Source: DASYAN01 sp036501345 | GTDB taxonomy: Bacteria; Chloroflexota; Ktedonobacteria; Ktedonobacterales; Ktedonobacteraceae | Length of the DNA: 24,735 bases | Direction: 5' to 3' | Assembly (NCBI GenBank): GCA_036501345.1 | Contig: DASYAN010000437.1 | Coordinates: forward strand, 1-24,735 | Shown here: positions 14,737 to 23,084 of the stretch, piece after piece | How the letters are laid out: every line of letters begins with the position of its first letter | Position numbering within the stretch: position 1 is the stretch's first letter | Position numbers and translations under genes: made by a program | Notes under the pieces: model-generated | Seen by the model: the letters and a program-made list of their open reading frames with translations, nothing else | Databases searched by the model: none | Told to the model about the DNA's origin: nothing

Positions 14737-14950
14737 CTTCTTTCTCAGTAGGTTATTTGCCGAAACGGGTCCTTTTTGCCTAACTGCTTGCAGCAATGTC
14801 CTAGCAAAACTTGAGGATGTAACTATGCCTAACATTGTATCGTAGATGATTTGAAACGTCTATGTAATTGAGGAAGGAGTTATGGTGGGTGGCAATCGCT
14901 GAGATAATCGTTGACATTAGGCGCCCTGTAGAGGGAGGAGATGCTCTATT

Positions 14951-16666
14951 ATGAGCTTGCCAGTAGCACTTGTGCCGGGAACGGTCATTGGAAGCCAGTA
15001 TGTGATTGGTGATTTGATCAATAGCGGTGGGTTTGGTGCAGTCTACCGTGGTGCTGATACCAGCGAGGGGAATCGTCCTTGTGCGATTAAAGAAACCTAT
15101 AATGTAACTCCGGCAGCGCGTCGGCAGGCCTTGATGGAAACGAGTGTACTCTTCACTGTGAGGAGTAAGCACCTGCCTGAAGTTTATGATGCCCTCGAGA
15201 CGAATGGACGCTTCTATGTGGTCATGCAATTGATAGAAGGTAAAAATCTCTTGCAAATCCTGCAGGCTCGTGTGGCTGGTGGTCTGGTTGGAAAGAGAGA
15301 ACCTCATCAGCAGCTCCTTGGTCCATGTAGTGAATCAGAAGTGCTGGCTTGGTTGCTGCCGATTATGGATGTCTTGCAAGAATTGCATAGCCGCAATCCG
15401 CCGATTATGCATCGAGACATTAAACCGGGAAACGTCATTTTAACGCCTCAGCAGACAACAGTGCTTGTTGATTTTGGCCTGACAAAACTCTACGATCCTG
15501 TAAAAACCACTCAGACGATGATCAAGGCGGTCTCAGAGGGTTTCAGTCCTGTTGAGCAGTACGTGGGCAAGACCTGTCCGCAGTCTGACATTTACGCTAT
15601 GGCCGCGACGATGTATCTATTGTTGACCGATAGATTGCCTCCCGCTTCACTCGGTCGCACAATGCGTGACGACTTGATCGCTCCTCGCCTGCTTAATCCC
15701 GCTTTATCTCCGAGGATAGAGCGTACCTTGTTGAAGGCATTAGCAATCAATGCCAGCGAACGGTATCAGAGTATGCGTGAATTCGCAGAGGCGTTACGTG
15801 AGCCTGCATTCACTGCCTATGCGGATCAAACCATTGCTGCACCTCCTATACAGGCAACTCCAGGATTGGGGTACGCAACGCCATACTCTTCAACTGTTGC
15901 TGCTCCTGCTCCTCCCATGCCGACTGCTCCAGCATTGGGATATGCAACGCCACAAGTTCCATCTCCGAATGCTCCTGCGCCTCAGCCTTATATAAATGGC
16001 TCTTCATATCCTCCTTATCCACAAGTGCCTCCAGCACAATCTGGGTCCAATCGTCATGTACCGCATCCTGGTCAGCCACCTAAAGGAACGAATGGGGCTC
16101 CAGGATCTAGGATGGCTCCGCCTGTACAGAAGCCTGTGCCGCCTGCCAAGTCATCACGGCAACTTCCCAACCCTGCCAACCAGGGATGTCTGTGGGGAGG
16201 GCTGCAAGGTGTCCTGGGTGCTCTGGTGGTTTTATCTGTGAATGACTCCGGTTTCTTCTTGTCTACCCTGATGGCCCTCTTCTTCTATGCCTTTGCAGGC
16301 TTTATGGCAACCAGACGAGGCGGTGGATCTTTTCGTGGAGGTCGGGCGGGCTATCACACCTGTCTTGTCGGAACGGTTTTCTTCTGGCTCTCACTGGCAA
16401 TTGGACTAGTTCTCAGACTGGGGCAGGAACTGAAAGCTGTTACTGCTCCCTACCAGCGTCCCGGAGAAGCACTTGGTATGGCATGGCAGAATATACAACC
16501 ATCCTGGTCTGCTTTGTCTATTATGCATGACCAGCCTTTCTTGCCTAATGCTATTGCCTGGGCTGTTGGTGGAATCATACTGGCCTGGGTTCTTGGTTGG
16601 ACGGGCGGTTGGTTAGGGACGATGAGGTTTCAAGCAAGGCTGGCACCTAGGCGACAGGGGTTGTAG
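14951..16666 (+). CDS. Membrane-tethered Hanks-type Ser/Thr kinase
   Basis: A 571-aa kinase. Domain at residues 15-280: loop NSGGFGAVYRG (the first Gly of G-x-G-x-x-G is Asn24), Lys47 in CAIKE, HRDIKPGN with Asp156, DFG with Asp174, EGFSPVEQY and SDIYAMAATMYLLLTDRLPP. About 120 Pro/Ala-rich residues follow, with the block LGYATP repeated. The C-terminal 160 residues then carry three or four transmembrane segments (LQGVLGALVVLSV, FFLSTLMALFFYAFAGF, LVGTVFFWLSLAIGLVL, AVGGIILAWVLGW). The kinase is thus held to the membrane by its C-terminus, with no extracellular sensor domain apparent. GGAGG lies about 12 nt before the ATG. Divergent from the sigma70 gene. Confidence 0.92.
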   Translation: MSLPVALVPGTVIGSQYVIGDLINSGGFGAVYRGADTSEGNRPCAIKETYNVTPAARRQALMETSVLFTVRSKHLPEVYDALETNGRFYVVMQLIEGKNLLQILQARVAGGLVGKREPHQQLLGPCSESEVLAWLLPIMDVLQELHSRNPPIMHRDIKPGNVILTPQQTTVLVDFGLTKLYDPVKTTQTMIKAVSEGFSPVEQYVGKTCPQSDIYAMAATMYLLLTDRLPPASLGRTMRDDLIAPRLLNPALSPRIERTLLKALAINASERYQSMREFAEALREPAFTAYADQTIAAPPIQATPGLGYATPYSSTVAAPAPPMPTAPALGYATPQVPSPNAPAPQPYINGSSYPPYPQVPPAQSGSNRHVPHPGQPPKGTNGAPGSRMAPPVQKPVPPAKSSRQLPNPANQGCLWGGLQGVLGALVVLSVNDSGFFLSTLMALFFYAFAGFMATRRGGGSFRGGRAGYHTCLVGTVFFWLSLAIGLVLRLGQELKAVTAPYQRPGEALGMAWQNIQPSWSALSIMHDQPFLPNAIAWAVGGIILAWVLGWTGGWLGTMRFQARLAPRRQGL

Positions 16667-16681
16667 AGCTGAAATCACTCT

Positions 16682-16710
16682 TTGAATAAACGGAACATTC
16701 GTGCTATACT
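16682..16710 (+). promoter_or_regulatory. Sigma70 promoter of tex
   Basis: TTGAAT (16682-16687), 17 nt, TATACT (16705-16710). The start of transcription would be near 16717, about 70 nt before the tex start. Confidence 0.65.
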
Positions 16711-16784
16711 CTCTCCAACGACAGGGAAGAGAAAAAGTACCTGAAGAAATTTGACTGAGCTTGAAGGAAGGTAGGCTTACACAT

Positions 16785-19133
16785 TTGGCAACTCAGGAAC
16801 AGACGAATCAATCCTCATTGGTAACAGATGTCCCTCAAGAAGAGGCGTTATCGGTCACGGATATAGCCCGAATGCTTAGTCTCGAACTGGGCTTAGATAG
16901 TGGGCAGATTGCACGCACGATTGCTCTGTTGGACGAAAATAATACCGTCCCCTTTATCTCACGCTATCGCAAAGAAGTTACGGGAAGTCTTGATGAAGTA
17001 CAAATCCAGACAATTGCCGATAGAACTATATCGCTACGAGCATTGCATGAGCGGAAGTTGGATGTTCGCAGGCTAATCGATACCCAGGGCAAGCTAACGC
17101 CGGAATTGCTGGCAGCCATTGAGGCAGCAACAACTCTGCAAGAAGTTGAAGATCTTTATTTACCCTATCGTCCCAAACGCAAAACGCGTGCCAGTGTGGC
17201 ACGTGAGAAGGGCTTGGCCCCACTTGCCGATATTATTTTACAGCAGCTTGAATTGACGGGTGATGCTGATGCACTATTGGAGGAACATGCACGTCCTTTC
17301 TTAGATGCTGAAAAAGGGGTTGAGACCAGTCTGGAAGCCTATGCAGGGGCATGCGATATCGTAGCTGAGGTGATTGCCGAAGATGCCAATGTCCGTGGAG
17401 GTGTGAGGTCCTCGTTCTTCAAGAACTCAATAGTGAGTGCACGCGCAGCTGATCCTGATAAAATTGCTCAGAAAGACCCCAATGGTGTCTATCAGCTCTA
17501 CTACGAGTTCAACGAAACTATCACTAAACTTGTTCCACACCGCATTCTTGCTCTCAATCGGGCTGAGCGCGAGGATGTGTTGCGTGTCAGTGCTTCTTTG
17601 TCTTATGAGCAGGCCAAGCATGATATTACTCGGCACTATCCAATAAAAGCTACTTCACCGTTTGCCAGCAACCTTGAGGATGCAATGGAGGATGGCTATA
17701 AGCGCCTGCTGGCCCCGTCGATGGAACGTGAGATTCGTGTGGAGTTGACGCGGCAGGCGGAAGAGCATGCAATCAATATTTTTGCTACGAACCTGCGCAA
17801 TCTTCTCTTACAGCCGCCGCTGCGAGGGAAGAAGATTTTAGGGCTTGATCCTGGCTATCGTACCGGTTGTAAGGTGACAGTCGTTGATGAGACTGGCAAG
17901 TATTTGACATCTGATACAATCTATCTGCACCAGGAAGAGAAAGCTCTGCGGGTATTGCGCAAGCTATTGGTCGAGCACGCTATCAGTGTGATTGCCATTG
18001 GCAATGGCACTGCTTCACGCGAGACCGAGCAACTGGTAGCTGGCCTAATCCGCCAGCTAGAGGAAGAGACAGGCGAGCAGGATAAGATCGGCTATGTGAT
18101 CGTGAATGAAGCAGGAGCATCGGTATATTCGGCCTCAGATGCTGCTCGTGAAGAATTTCCCACACTGGATGTTACACAGCGGGGCACCATCTCGATTGCC
18201 CGACGTTTACAGGATCCACTGGCTGAATTGGTCAAGATTGATCCTAAGGCGGTTGGAGTGGGGCTTTATCAGCATGACGTAGATCAAAAAGAATTGGCGG
18301 GTATGTTGGAACGCGTGGTGGTTTCGTGTGTAAACTTTGCAGGTGTTGAGGTCAACTCAGCCTCTGCCGCGTTGCTCAAGCATGTGTCAGGAGTTAATTT
18401 GCGTGTAGCTAATGCCATCGTCAAATATCGCGAGGAGCATGGCCCATTCAAATCACGCCAAGAGCTGTTGAAAGTTCCCAGCCTTGGTCCGGCGACCTTT
18501 GTTCAGGCAGCAGGTTTCCTCAAGATTGCAAATGGTCGTGAGCCTCTGGATAATACTTTCATTCATCCTGAAAGCTATGATGCAGCACGAGCATTTCTGG
18601 AACTGCTACCCGGCGATCAAAAGAAAGACCGACCAGCGGAGCGCATTGCACAATTCCGCCAGATGCTTACTATGCAAAATACGCTTGGCAAACTGCAGAA
18701 TAGCCTGGGCCGATCCAACCGTAATCGTGCCACGGCTGCGCCTGATAGTGAGTTGACTGCGCTAGCTGACATGGCCAAAAAAGTTGGTGTTGGTCTACCT
18801 ACGCTCAACGATATCCTGGAGAATCTGGAGAAGCCAGGCTTGGACCCACGTGATGCACTGCCCCTTCCTATTCTGCGGCATGATGTGCTCAAGATGGAAG
18901 ATTTACAAGCTGGCATGGTCCTGCAGGGGACAGTCCGTAACGTTGTAGACTTTGGGGCTTTTGTCGATATCGGTGTCAAACAGGATGGACTTGTACACAG
19001 ATCAGAAATAGCTGACCGTTATGTCAATGACCCACTCACTGTTGTGGCGGTTGGTCAGGTTGTCCAGGTTCGCGTCCTGAAAGTGGATATGCAGCGTGGG
19101 CGTGTCCAGCTCAGCATGCGAGATATTAAGTAG
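16785..19133 (+). CDS. tex: Tex, S1 RNA-binding transcription accessory protein
   Basis: A 782-aa Tex/Spt6-like nucleic-acid-binding protein, near the usual 720-780 aa. N-terminal helical region with ARTIALLDENNTVPFISRYR, then KEVTGSLDEVQIQ and LYLPYRPKRKTRA. A YqgF/RNase-H-like fold starts near residue 347 (ILGLDPGYRTGCK), followed by AIGNGTASRETEQ, EAGASVYSAS and QDPLAELVKIDPKAVGVGLY. The helix-hairpin-helix pair is at about 526-582 (VNLRVANAIVKYREEHGPFK, LKVPSLGPATFVQAAGFL). A C-terminal S1 domain spans about 705-779 (GTVRNVVDFGAFVDIGVKQD). TTG 16785 is preferred as start because AAGGAAGGTAGG ends about 10 nt before it; an earlier in-frame TTG at 16761 is embedded in that site. It has its own promoter and appears to stand alone. 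Confidence 0.96.
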   Translation: MATQEQTNQSSLVTDVPQEEALSVTDIARMLSLELGLDSGQIARTIALLDENNTVPFISRYRKEVTGSLDEVQIQTIADRTISLRALHERKLDVRRLIDTQGKLTPELLAAIEAATTLQEVEDLYLPYRPKRKTRASVAREKGLAPLADIILQQLELTGDADALLEEHARPFLDAEKGVETSLEAYAGACDIVAEVIAEDANVRGGVRSSFFKNSIVSARAADPDKIAQKDPNGVYQLYYEFNETITKLVPHRILALNRAEREDVLRVSASLSYEQAKHDITRHYPIKATSPFASNLEDAMEDGYKRLLAPSMEREIRVELTRQAEEHAINIFATNLRNLLLQPPLRGKKILGLDPGYRTGCKVTVVDETGKYLTSDTIYLHQEEKALRVLRKLLVEHAISVIAIGNGTASRETEQLVAGLIRQLEEETGEQDKIGYVIVNEAGASVYSASDAAREEFPTLDVTQRGTISIARRLQDPLAELVKIDPKAVGVGLYQHDVDQKELAGMLERVVVSCVNFAGVEVNSASAALLKHVSGVNLRVANAIVKYREEHGPFKSRQELLKVPSLGPATFVQAAGFLKIANGREPLDNTFIHPESYDAARAFLELLPGDQKKDRPAERIAQFRQMLTMQNTLGKLQNSLGRSNRNRATAAPDSELTALADMAKKVGVGLPTLNDILENLEKPGLDPRDALPLPILRHDVLKMEDLQAGMVLQGTVRNVVDFGAFVDIGVKQDGLVHRSEIADRYVNDPLTVVAVGQVVQVRVLKVDMQRGRVQLSMRDIK

Positions 19134-19449
19134 TTGGGCTTGCGCTCTGGTGGTCTCCCTGTCGTCTGTTGGTAGGCTCTCTTCAAAGCTAGCAGTCTAC
19201 TTTTCGATGAGCATGATTTCTGCCACCAACACTGTAGCGGAAGCCTACCTGCGCTCTAGCATAACATATAGCAGTTCGCTGAAGTCTTGATCTGTCAAAG
19301 GAGAAGACTTCAAGGTAGGTTAGAAGTTCAATCTTTTGGCGAACCGCTATAAATAAAGAAGAGGCGTGAGTGCTCCCGTCTTCAGGCAGGAGTGCTCTAA
19401 CGCTTGTTTTTATGAGCTATAAACAAAATTTTTATATAGGAGAAAACCT
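19134..19449. other. Intergenic region with inverted repeats between tex and comB
   Basis: No gene is seen. GGTAGGCT at 19171-19178 is matched by AGCCTACC at 19242-19249. TGCGCTCT occurs at 19141-19148 and again at 19250-19257. TGAAGTCTT (19280-19288) pairs with AAGACTTCA (19304-19312). A further stem GAGTGCTCC/GGAGTGCTC (with two G-U pairs, about 19366-19400) is followed 8-10 nt later by a T-run and may end the tex transcript. AGGAG lies 7 nt before the comB start. Confidence 0.4.
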
Positions 19450-20208
19450 TTGCTTTTAACCATTTTCTTTAATCCAGTCGAATTGCGTTTTGTTGAGGTA
19501 CCTGAAAATGATGTGTATATTGTGCTGGATGTGATGCGTGCCACGACAACTATGGCAGTCATGTTTGATCAGGGGGCAAGACAAGTGCTGGCAGCTCAGA
19601 CGCTTGAACAGGCACGTGAGGCGGCTCAGAAAGTGTCTGGTCGTTTGTTATGCGGAGAGCGTCATACGAAAACACCTCCCGGTTTCGATTACAACAATTC
19701 GCCTGCGCAGTTTGCACAAATCGATCTATCTGACCGTGATCTTATTCTCACGACAAGCAATGGTACGCGTGCTCTTTTTGCTTGCCCTGAACAGAGTACA
19801 CGTCTGGCCGGTAGTTTTTACAATGCACAGGCTGTGGTATCCGATGCTCTTGCGCTTGCTCAGGAGCGTGATTGTAACATCTCAATTGTCTGTGCTGGTG
19901 AGTATGGCTACTTCTCGCTTGAAGATACGACTTGTGCAGGTTATCTGGCCCTTGAATTATTGCGTCAACAGCCAAAATGCCAAGTGCGTGATAGTGTTCA
20001 TGGTGCCATTGCACTCTATGAGAGCTATCCTGCTCCCAGACTGCTTGAATATGCTCAATCTGCCCGCGATCTGATAGGTTCTGGGCAGGAGCGAGACCTG
20101 GAATTCTGTGTACGAAAGAATGCTAGTGATTGTGTACCAACCGTTGTGGGCGTGGAAACGGAGACGGGATTGCTAGTACTCAAATCAGGACGTCAAGGCC
20201 TCGTGTAG
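19450..20208 (+). CDS. 2-phosphosulfolactate phosphatase family (ComB-like)
   Basis: A 252-aa, Mg-dependent phosphatase-family protein. Characterised archaeal members hydrolyse 2-phosphosulfolactate in coenzyme M synthesis; bacterial members are widespread and often of unclear substrate. Signatures seen: VYIVLDVMRATTTMAVMFDQ (metal-site DVxRATTT), CGERHTKTPPGFDYNNSP, LTTSNGTRAL, GSFYNAQAV and IVCAGEYGYFSLEDTTCAGY. The whole family core is present. TTG 19450 is the start, with AGGAG 7 nt upstream. No other coenzyme M or sulfolactate gene is in the window, so the actual substrate is open. The last 24 bp overlap the 3' end of the convergent gene. Confidence 0.92.
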   Translation: MLLTIFFNPVELRFVEVPENDVYIVLDVMRATTTMAVMFDQGARQVLAAQTLEQAREAAQKVSGRLLCGERHTKTPPGFDYNNSPAQFAQIDLSDRDLILTTSNGTRALFACPEQSTRLAGSFYNAQAVVSDALALAQERDCNISIVCAGEYGYFSLEDTTCAGYLALELLRQQPKCQVRDSVHGAIALYESYPAPRLLEYAQSARDLIGSGQERDLEFCVRKNASDCVPTVVGVETETGLLVLKSGRQGLV

Positions 20209-21606
20209 CGTAATCTGGTGAAGATTCTGTGGCAAGCTGTTGCCAGCAATGAGGGAGAGGTCAATCTGAGCCTTGTTTACCCCCGCCTCATGCTGGAGAA
20301 TGGCCTGAGCGGCATTGTGGCTCTTGCCTGCAACTTGTTTTACCATTGCTTGCAGCTTGCTATTGGGAATCTGGTAGATCCATAGGCCTTGTGCCTGAAA
20401 ACGTAATGAGAAAGTCCCTTGAAGATCTAGTTGTTTGATACTGACTACTTTTGTGGTAATGGGTCCTACCAGTTTGTAGTCGGCTGTAAACGTGCGGGTT
20501 CCCTCTGCTTGCAACTGACTTGCTATCATTGTTTGTACCAATTGTTGGTTGTAGACTTCTCCAAAGCAGGTGACTGCCACCGTTACTGTTATATTGCCTC
20601 CTACTGTTTCTCCAGCTTTATAAGGAGAAGACACAGAGTGAGTATATTGTATTTGACCGATGAGCTGTTCATCAGGTGAGATTTTTCTGAGTAAGGCAGT
20701 ACGACCTTTTTGTGCGAGAGTTTTCTGGAGAGTGTTTACTGCATGGTCAATATCACTTTGTTCAACGTAGTGATATGTTTGTTGTTCTTGTCCACCGAAA
20801 AAGGGAGCTGTATTTTCTACTGTAATGCCTGCAATATAACATGGTATCTGATTGAAATCAAGTTGCTGAATATTTCCCTTATCACCAGGTGCAAGTGCTT
20901 GAGCTGAAACGGTGATAGTTCCTGCTATGACATTGCCATCGGGAAGAAGTTGTGCGGCGGGAACGTCTGCATTTTGCTCGTTTGTCACCTTTATCCCATT
21001 TTTGTCTATGAAGACTGTCCCAGCAGGAATGGTTTGCTCTTTAGAGAGTATATTCTGAAACGTCAGTGCTCCACTAGCGTAGGTGGCAGGAATGGTGCTT
21101 GTTCCTGATGCAGGTACTGTTATGGATTGTGCATCTGTTGTAAAGGACAATAGACGTGCTGGGATCTGCTGTTGTATAGCGATCGGTGGGGTCGTGACTG
21201 CCTGTAGATCATAGGATTGTTGTAGTCTGTGGCTATCAGGCGTAATGGTAATCGTGGCCGACGCCAGACCTGGGAAAGTATTTCTGAGGGGAATAAGGGA
21301 GTTGCTCACACTGAAGAAGCCTCCTCCAAGCAACAAAAGTAGCATGCTAACGATTAGAATGGGCCAGGAGCTTCTACGTCTCTGCGAAATAGCCTGTTTT
21401 ACTGGAGTGAGCGTTATGGGTTCTGGTTGTTCTGTTGGCAACAGTGCAGTGGCTCTGGTTTGTCCTGGAGATGGTTTCTTGGCCCTTCTTCGTCGCATGA
21501 CTATTGCTCGTGGTCCTTTGGGGCCTGTTGGTTTTCCATCTGCTAGAATGACAAACTTGAATTCGGTCTCGGTTCTCTGGTTTGCTTGCTTGTTTTTATT
21601 AATCAT
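20185..21606 (-). CDS. Membrane-anchored baseplate-J-like beta-domain protein
   Basis: A 473-aa protein. The N-terminal 80 residues are basic and cytosolic (AIVMRRRRAKKPSPGQ, QRRRSSW), then one membrane segment (81-100, WPILIVSMLLLLLGGGFFSV), then a large extracytoplasmic part. Residues about 165-260 look like the baseplate J/gp47 beta-domain seen in many Chloroflexota and Firmicutes surface proteins: TYASGALTFQNIL, IPAGTVFIDKNGIKVTNEQN, and GTITVSAQALAPGDKGNIQQ. A second half of strands and helices follows (GETVGGNITVTVAVTCFGEV). It does not look like a phage baseplate part, since no phage genes surround it. Function unknown, perhaps envelope-associated. ATG 21606 has only a weak ribosome binding site. 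It converges on comB with a 24-bp overlap. Confidence 0.75.
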   Translation of the reverse strand: MINKNKQANQRTETEFKFVILADGKPTGPKGPRAIVMRRRRAKKPSPGQTRATALLPTEQPEPITLTPVKQAISQRRRSSWPILIVSMLLLLLGGGFFSVSNSLIPLRNTFPGLASATITITPDSHRLQQSYDLQAVTTPPIAIQQQIPARLLSFTTDAQSITVPASGTSTIPATYASGALTFQNILSKEQTIPAGTVFIDKNGIKVTNEQNADVPAAQLLPDGNVIAGTITVSAQALAPGDKGNIQQLDFNQIPCYIAGITVENTAPFFGGQEQQTYHYVEQSDIDHAVNTLQKTLAQKGRTALLRKISPDEQLIGQIQYTHSVSSPYKAGETVGGNITVTVAVTCFGEVYNQQLVQTMIASQLQAEGTRTFTADYKLVGPITTKVVSIKQLDLQGTFSLRFQAQGLWIYQIPNSKLQAMVKQVAGKSHNAAQAILQHEAGVNKAQIDLSLIAGNSLPQNLHQITLHEALTS

Positions 21607-21904
21607 ACTAATTAGTTCTTGCGGATCGCTTGGATCTGGTGACCACTCCCCAGGACTTTCGTCATGAGGCTTCGCGCAAGAGCTGAACGGAATGTACCCG
21701 CTAGCAGCAGTTTCACGCAGGCTCGGCCCAAGCCCACGGTCGTGTCAACTTCCCCGAGCGAGCGCAGTGCTCTCAAGACAACTCGGATCATTAGTTGGTA
21801 GCACCTGAAACGTGTACGCTAGTGCTTTTACCCAGGGGAACGATTTACCCTGGAACCGCAGAAACACTTTTCAATTGTTTCTGTACTACAAGGAGCATGA
21901 TAGC

Positions 21905-21959
21905 ATATTTGTCAATAGACAAATATTCATGATGCAACACAAACACATGAATATTTGTC
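21905..21959. repeat. Nested inverted repeats with mutually exclusive stems
   Basis: Arm A ATATTTGTC (21905-21913), arm B beginning GACAAATAT (21918-21926) and running to 21931, arm C ending ATATTTGTC (21946-21959). A pairs with B (9 bp, 4-nt loop), or B pairs with C (14 bp, 14-nt loop), both without mismatch. Confidence 0.8.
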
Positions 21960-22146
21960 AGAGAATTAGGACCCCTGTGCCCAAGTCCCACAATAGGCTT
22001 GGTCACTGTGTTCTATCGTGGATTCTATTCCGCCTCAATGTACTAGCCGCTGTCCTGAATCTGCCAGCGTGCAGAAAATCTGTGATTGGTCCCAGTTGGC
22101 TATGAACAGCCTGCAATCGAGCCAGCCCTCTACCAGGGCAAGGCTC

Positions 22147-22168
22147 TAGGGGCTTATACCCTATTTTT
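22147..22168 (+). terminator. Candidate rho-independent terminator, plus strand
   Basis: TAGGG (22147-22151) and CCCTA (22159-22163) flank a 7-nt loop and are followed at once by TTTTT. The stem is only 5 bp, but the larger hairpin at 22119-22146 precedes it directly. No plus-strand protein gene ends here. Confidence 0.4.
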
Positions 22169-22184
22169 GTATCCTGACTTCACA

Positions 22185-23084
22185 TCATGTAAGTGTTTTC
22201 ATACTTGCAAGTGGAATATAGCCAAGGCTTTGAGCAACTTGCTGGGCCGCAGGTGTAAGGGCATAGTTAAAGAAAGAAGTGATATTGCTATCACTATTCT
22301 TTAAGGTATAGAGGTGCCCATAACTCCAAAAGTGATAGCGGTTTGACTCAATGTTGTCTGGTGTAGCCGTTAGTCCGTCAATAGCAATTGCTCGGACACT
22401 CCCAGTAAGAAGTGGAGTAGCAGCGTAGCCAATAGCGCCTGGGGTGTGAGCAATAGTATCCAGGAGGTTAGGAGATGCATTCTCTGCGACTGGTGTACCA
22501 GCCTCAAGGTTCCCACCCAAAATAGTAGTCTGAAAATTAGTTGGAGTACCCACTGTTGACATGCTTATAGGCACGACAGGCAGGTCAGGGCCACCAATAT
22601 CCTTCCAATTCTTGATCGTATGCGTTGAAAAGATACCCAAAATTTGTTGGGTTGTTAGTGATTGGATAAACGTGAGCCCAGGATTGACAACCAAGGTATA
22701 AGGTATGACAATCACGATTTCCGGCGTTAGATCTGGGCTGGAATAGGTAGCGGGGTCAGCATAGATGTCGGTCATGCCGATATCTGCTTTCTGTTGCGTG
22801 ATAGCATCAAGTCCTGTAACACTTCCCCCTCCTTGCACCTGCATACTTACTACAGATTGAATGTTACTGCCACCTCCTTTGACCTTTGCTGTTACTTGCA
22901 AGGTCTGTTTTTCAAAAGTGGTTGCGATATTTGAGATGAAGGGTTCAAGTGCTGTTGAACCTTCGATCGAAATATTCTCATGAACAGTTGATTGTGTTCC
23001 ATTTGTATTCTGTTCGCCACAGCTGACGAATAAAATTGTCAGGCTGACGATATACAGAAGGTACCGAACATCTCTCTTTACCAT
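22185..23084 (-). CDS. PstS-like phosphate-binding lipoprotein
   Basis: A 299-aa periplasmic-binding-type protein for phosphate uptake or sensing. N-terminal signal peptide with a lipoprotein cysteine at residue 22 (SLTILFVSC; Phe at -3 is unusual), then IEGSTALEPFISNIATTFE, VKGGGSNIQSVVSMQVQGGG, KADIGMTDIYADP, IPYTLVVNPG, LTTQQILGIFSTHTIKNWKD, and APGAIGY-type sequence (HTPGAIGYAA); these are the PBP-like/PstS blocks. Length is normal. AGAGG lies 4 nt before the ATG. No pstC, pstA, pstB or phoU adjoins it, so it is either a stand-alone binding protein or feeds a transporter encoded elsewhere. A Pho-box-like direct repeat sits 56-75 bp upstream. Confidence 0.88.
   Translation of the reverse strand: MVKRDVRYLLYIVSLTILFVSCGEQNTNGTQSTVHENISIEGSTALEPFISNIATTFEKQTLQVTAKVKGGGSNIQSVVSMQVQGGGSVTGLDAITQQKADIGMTDIYADPATYSSPDLTPEIVIVIPYTLVVNPGLTFIQSLTTQQILGIFSTHTIKNWKDIGGPDLPVVPISMSTVGTPTNFQTTILGGNLEAGTPVAENASPNLLDTIAHTPGAIGYAATPLLTGSVRAIAIDGLTATPDNIESNRYHFWSYGHLYTLKNSDSNITSFFNYALTPAAQQVAQSLGYIPLASMKTLT

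Larger units (their letters stand above)
21607..22184 (+). other. Non-coding, hairpin-rich stretch; possible structured RNA or mobile-element end
   Basis: About 580 bp with no convincing protein gene. On the plus strand several stems follow each other: CCAGGG/CCCTGG (21832-21853), CAGAAAC/GTTTCTG (21859-21883), an ATATTTGTC/GACAAATAT hairpin (21905-21926) whose right arm also pairs with 21946-21959, and a GAGCC-GCCCT/AGGGC-GGCTC hairpin (22119-22146) leading to a terminator-like end. The layout recalls the structured 3' ends of IS200/IS605 TnpB elements, but no transposase domain could be recognised. Promoters for the J-like gene (minus strand) should also be here. Confidence 0.3.

Noticed and set aside
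14801..15307. 168-codon minus-strand open frame
   Set aside because: Lies opposite the kinase N-terminus and its leader; composition is not protein-like and the plus-strand frame has clear kinase motifs.
20710..20907. 65-codon plus-strand open frame inside the J-like gene
   Set aside because: Shadow of the minus-strand gene, with cysteine-rich, random-looking sequence.
21660..21800. Possible TnpB C-terminus (frame starting MRLRARAERNVPASSS)
   Set aside because: The flavour is TnpB-tail-like, but no zinc-finger or RuvC motif is readable, so a mobile element was not called.
21812..22105. 97-codon plus-strand open frame
   Set aside because: Runs through strong hairpins and has no recognisable domain or ribosome binding site.
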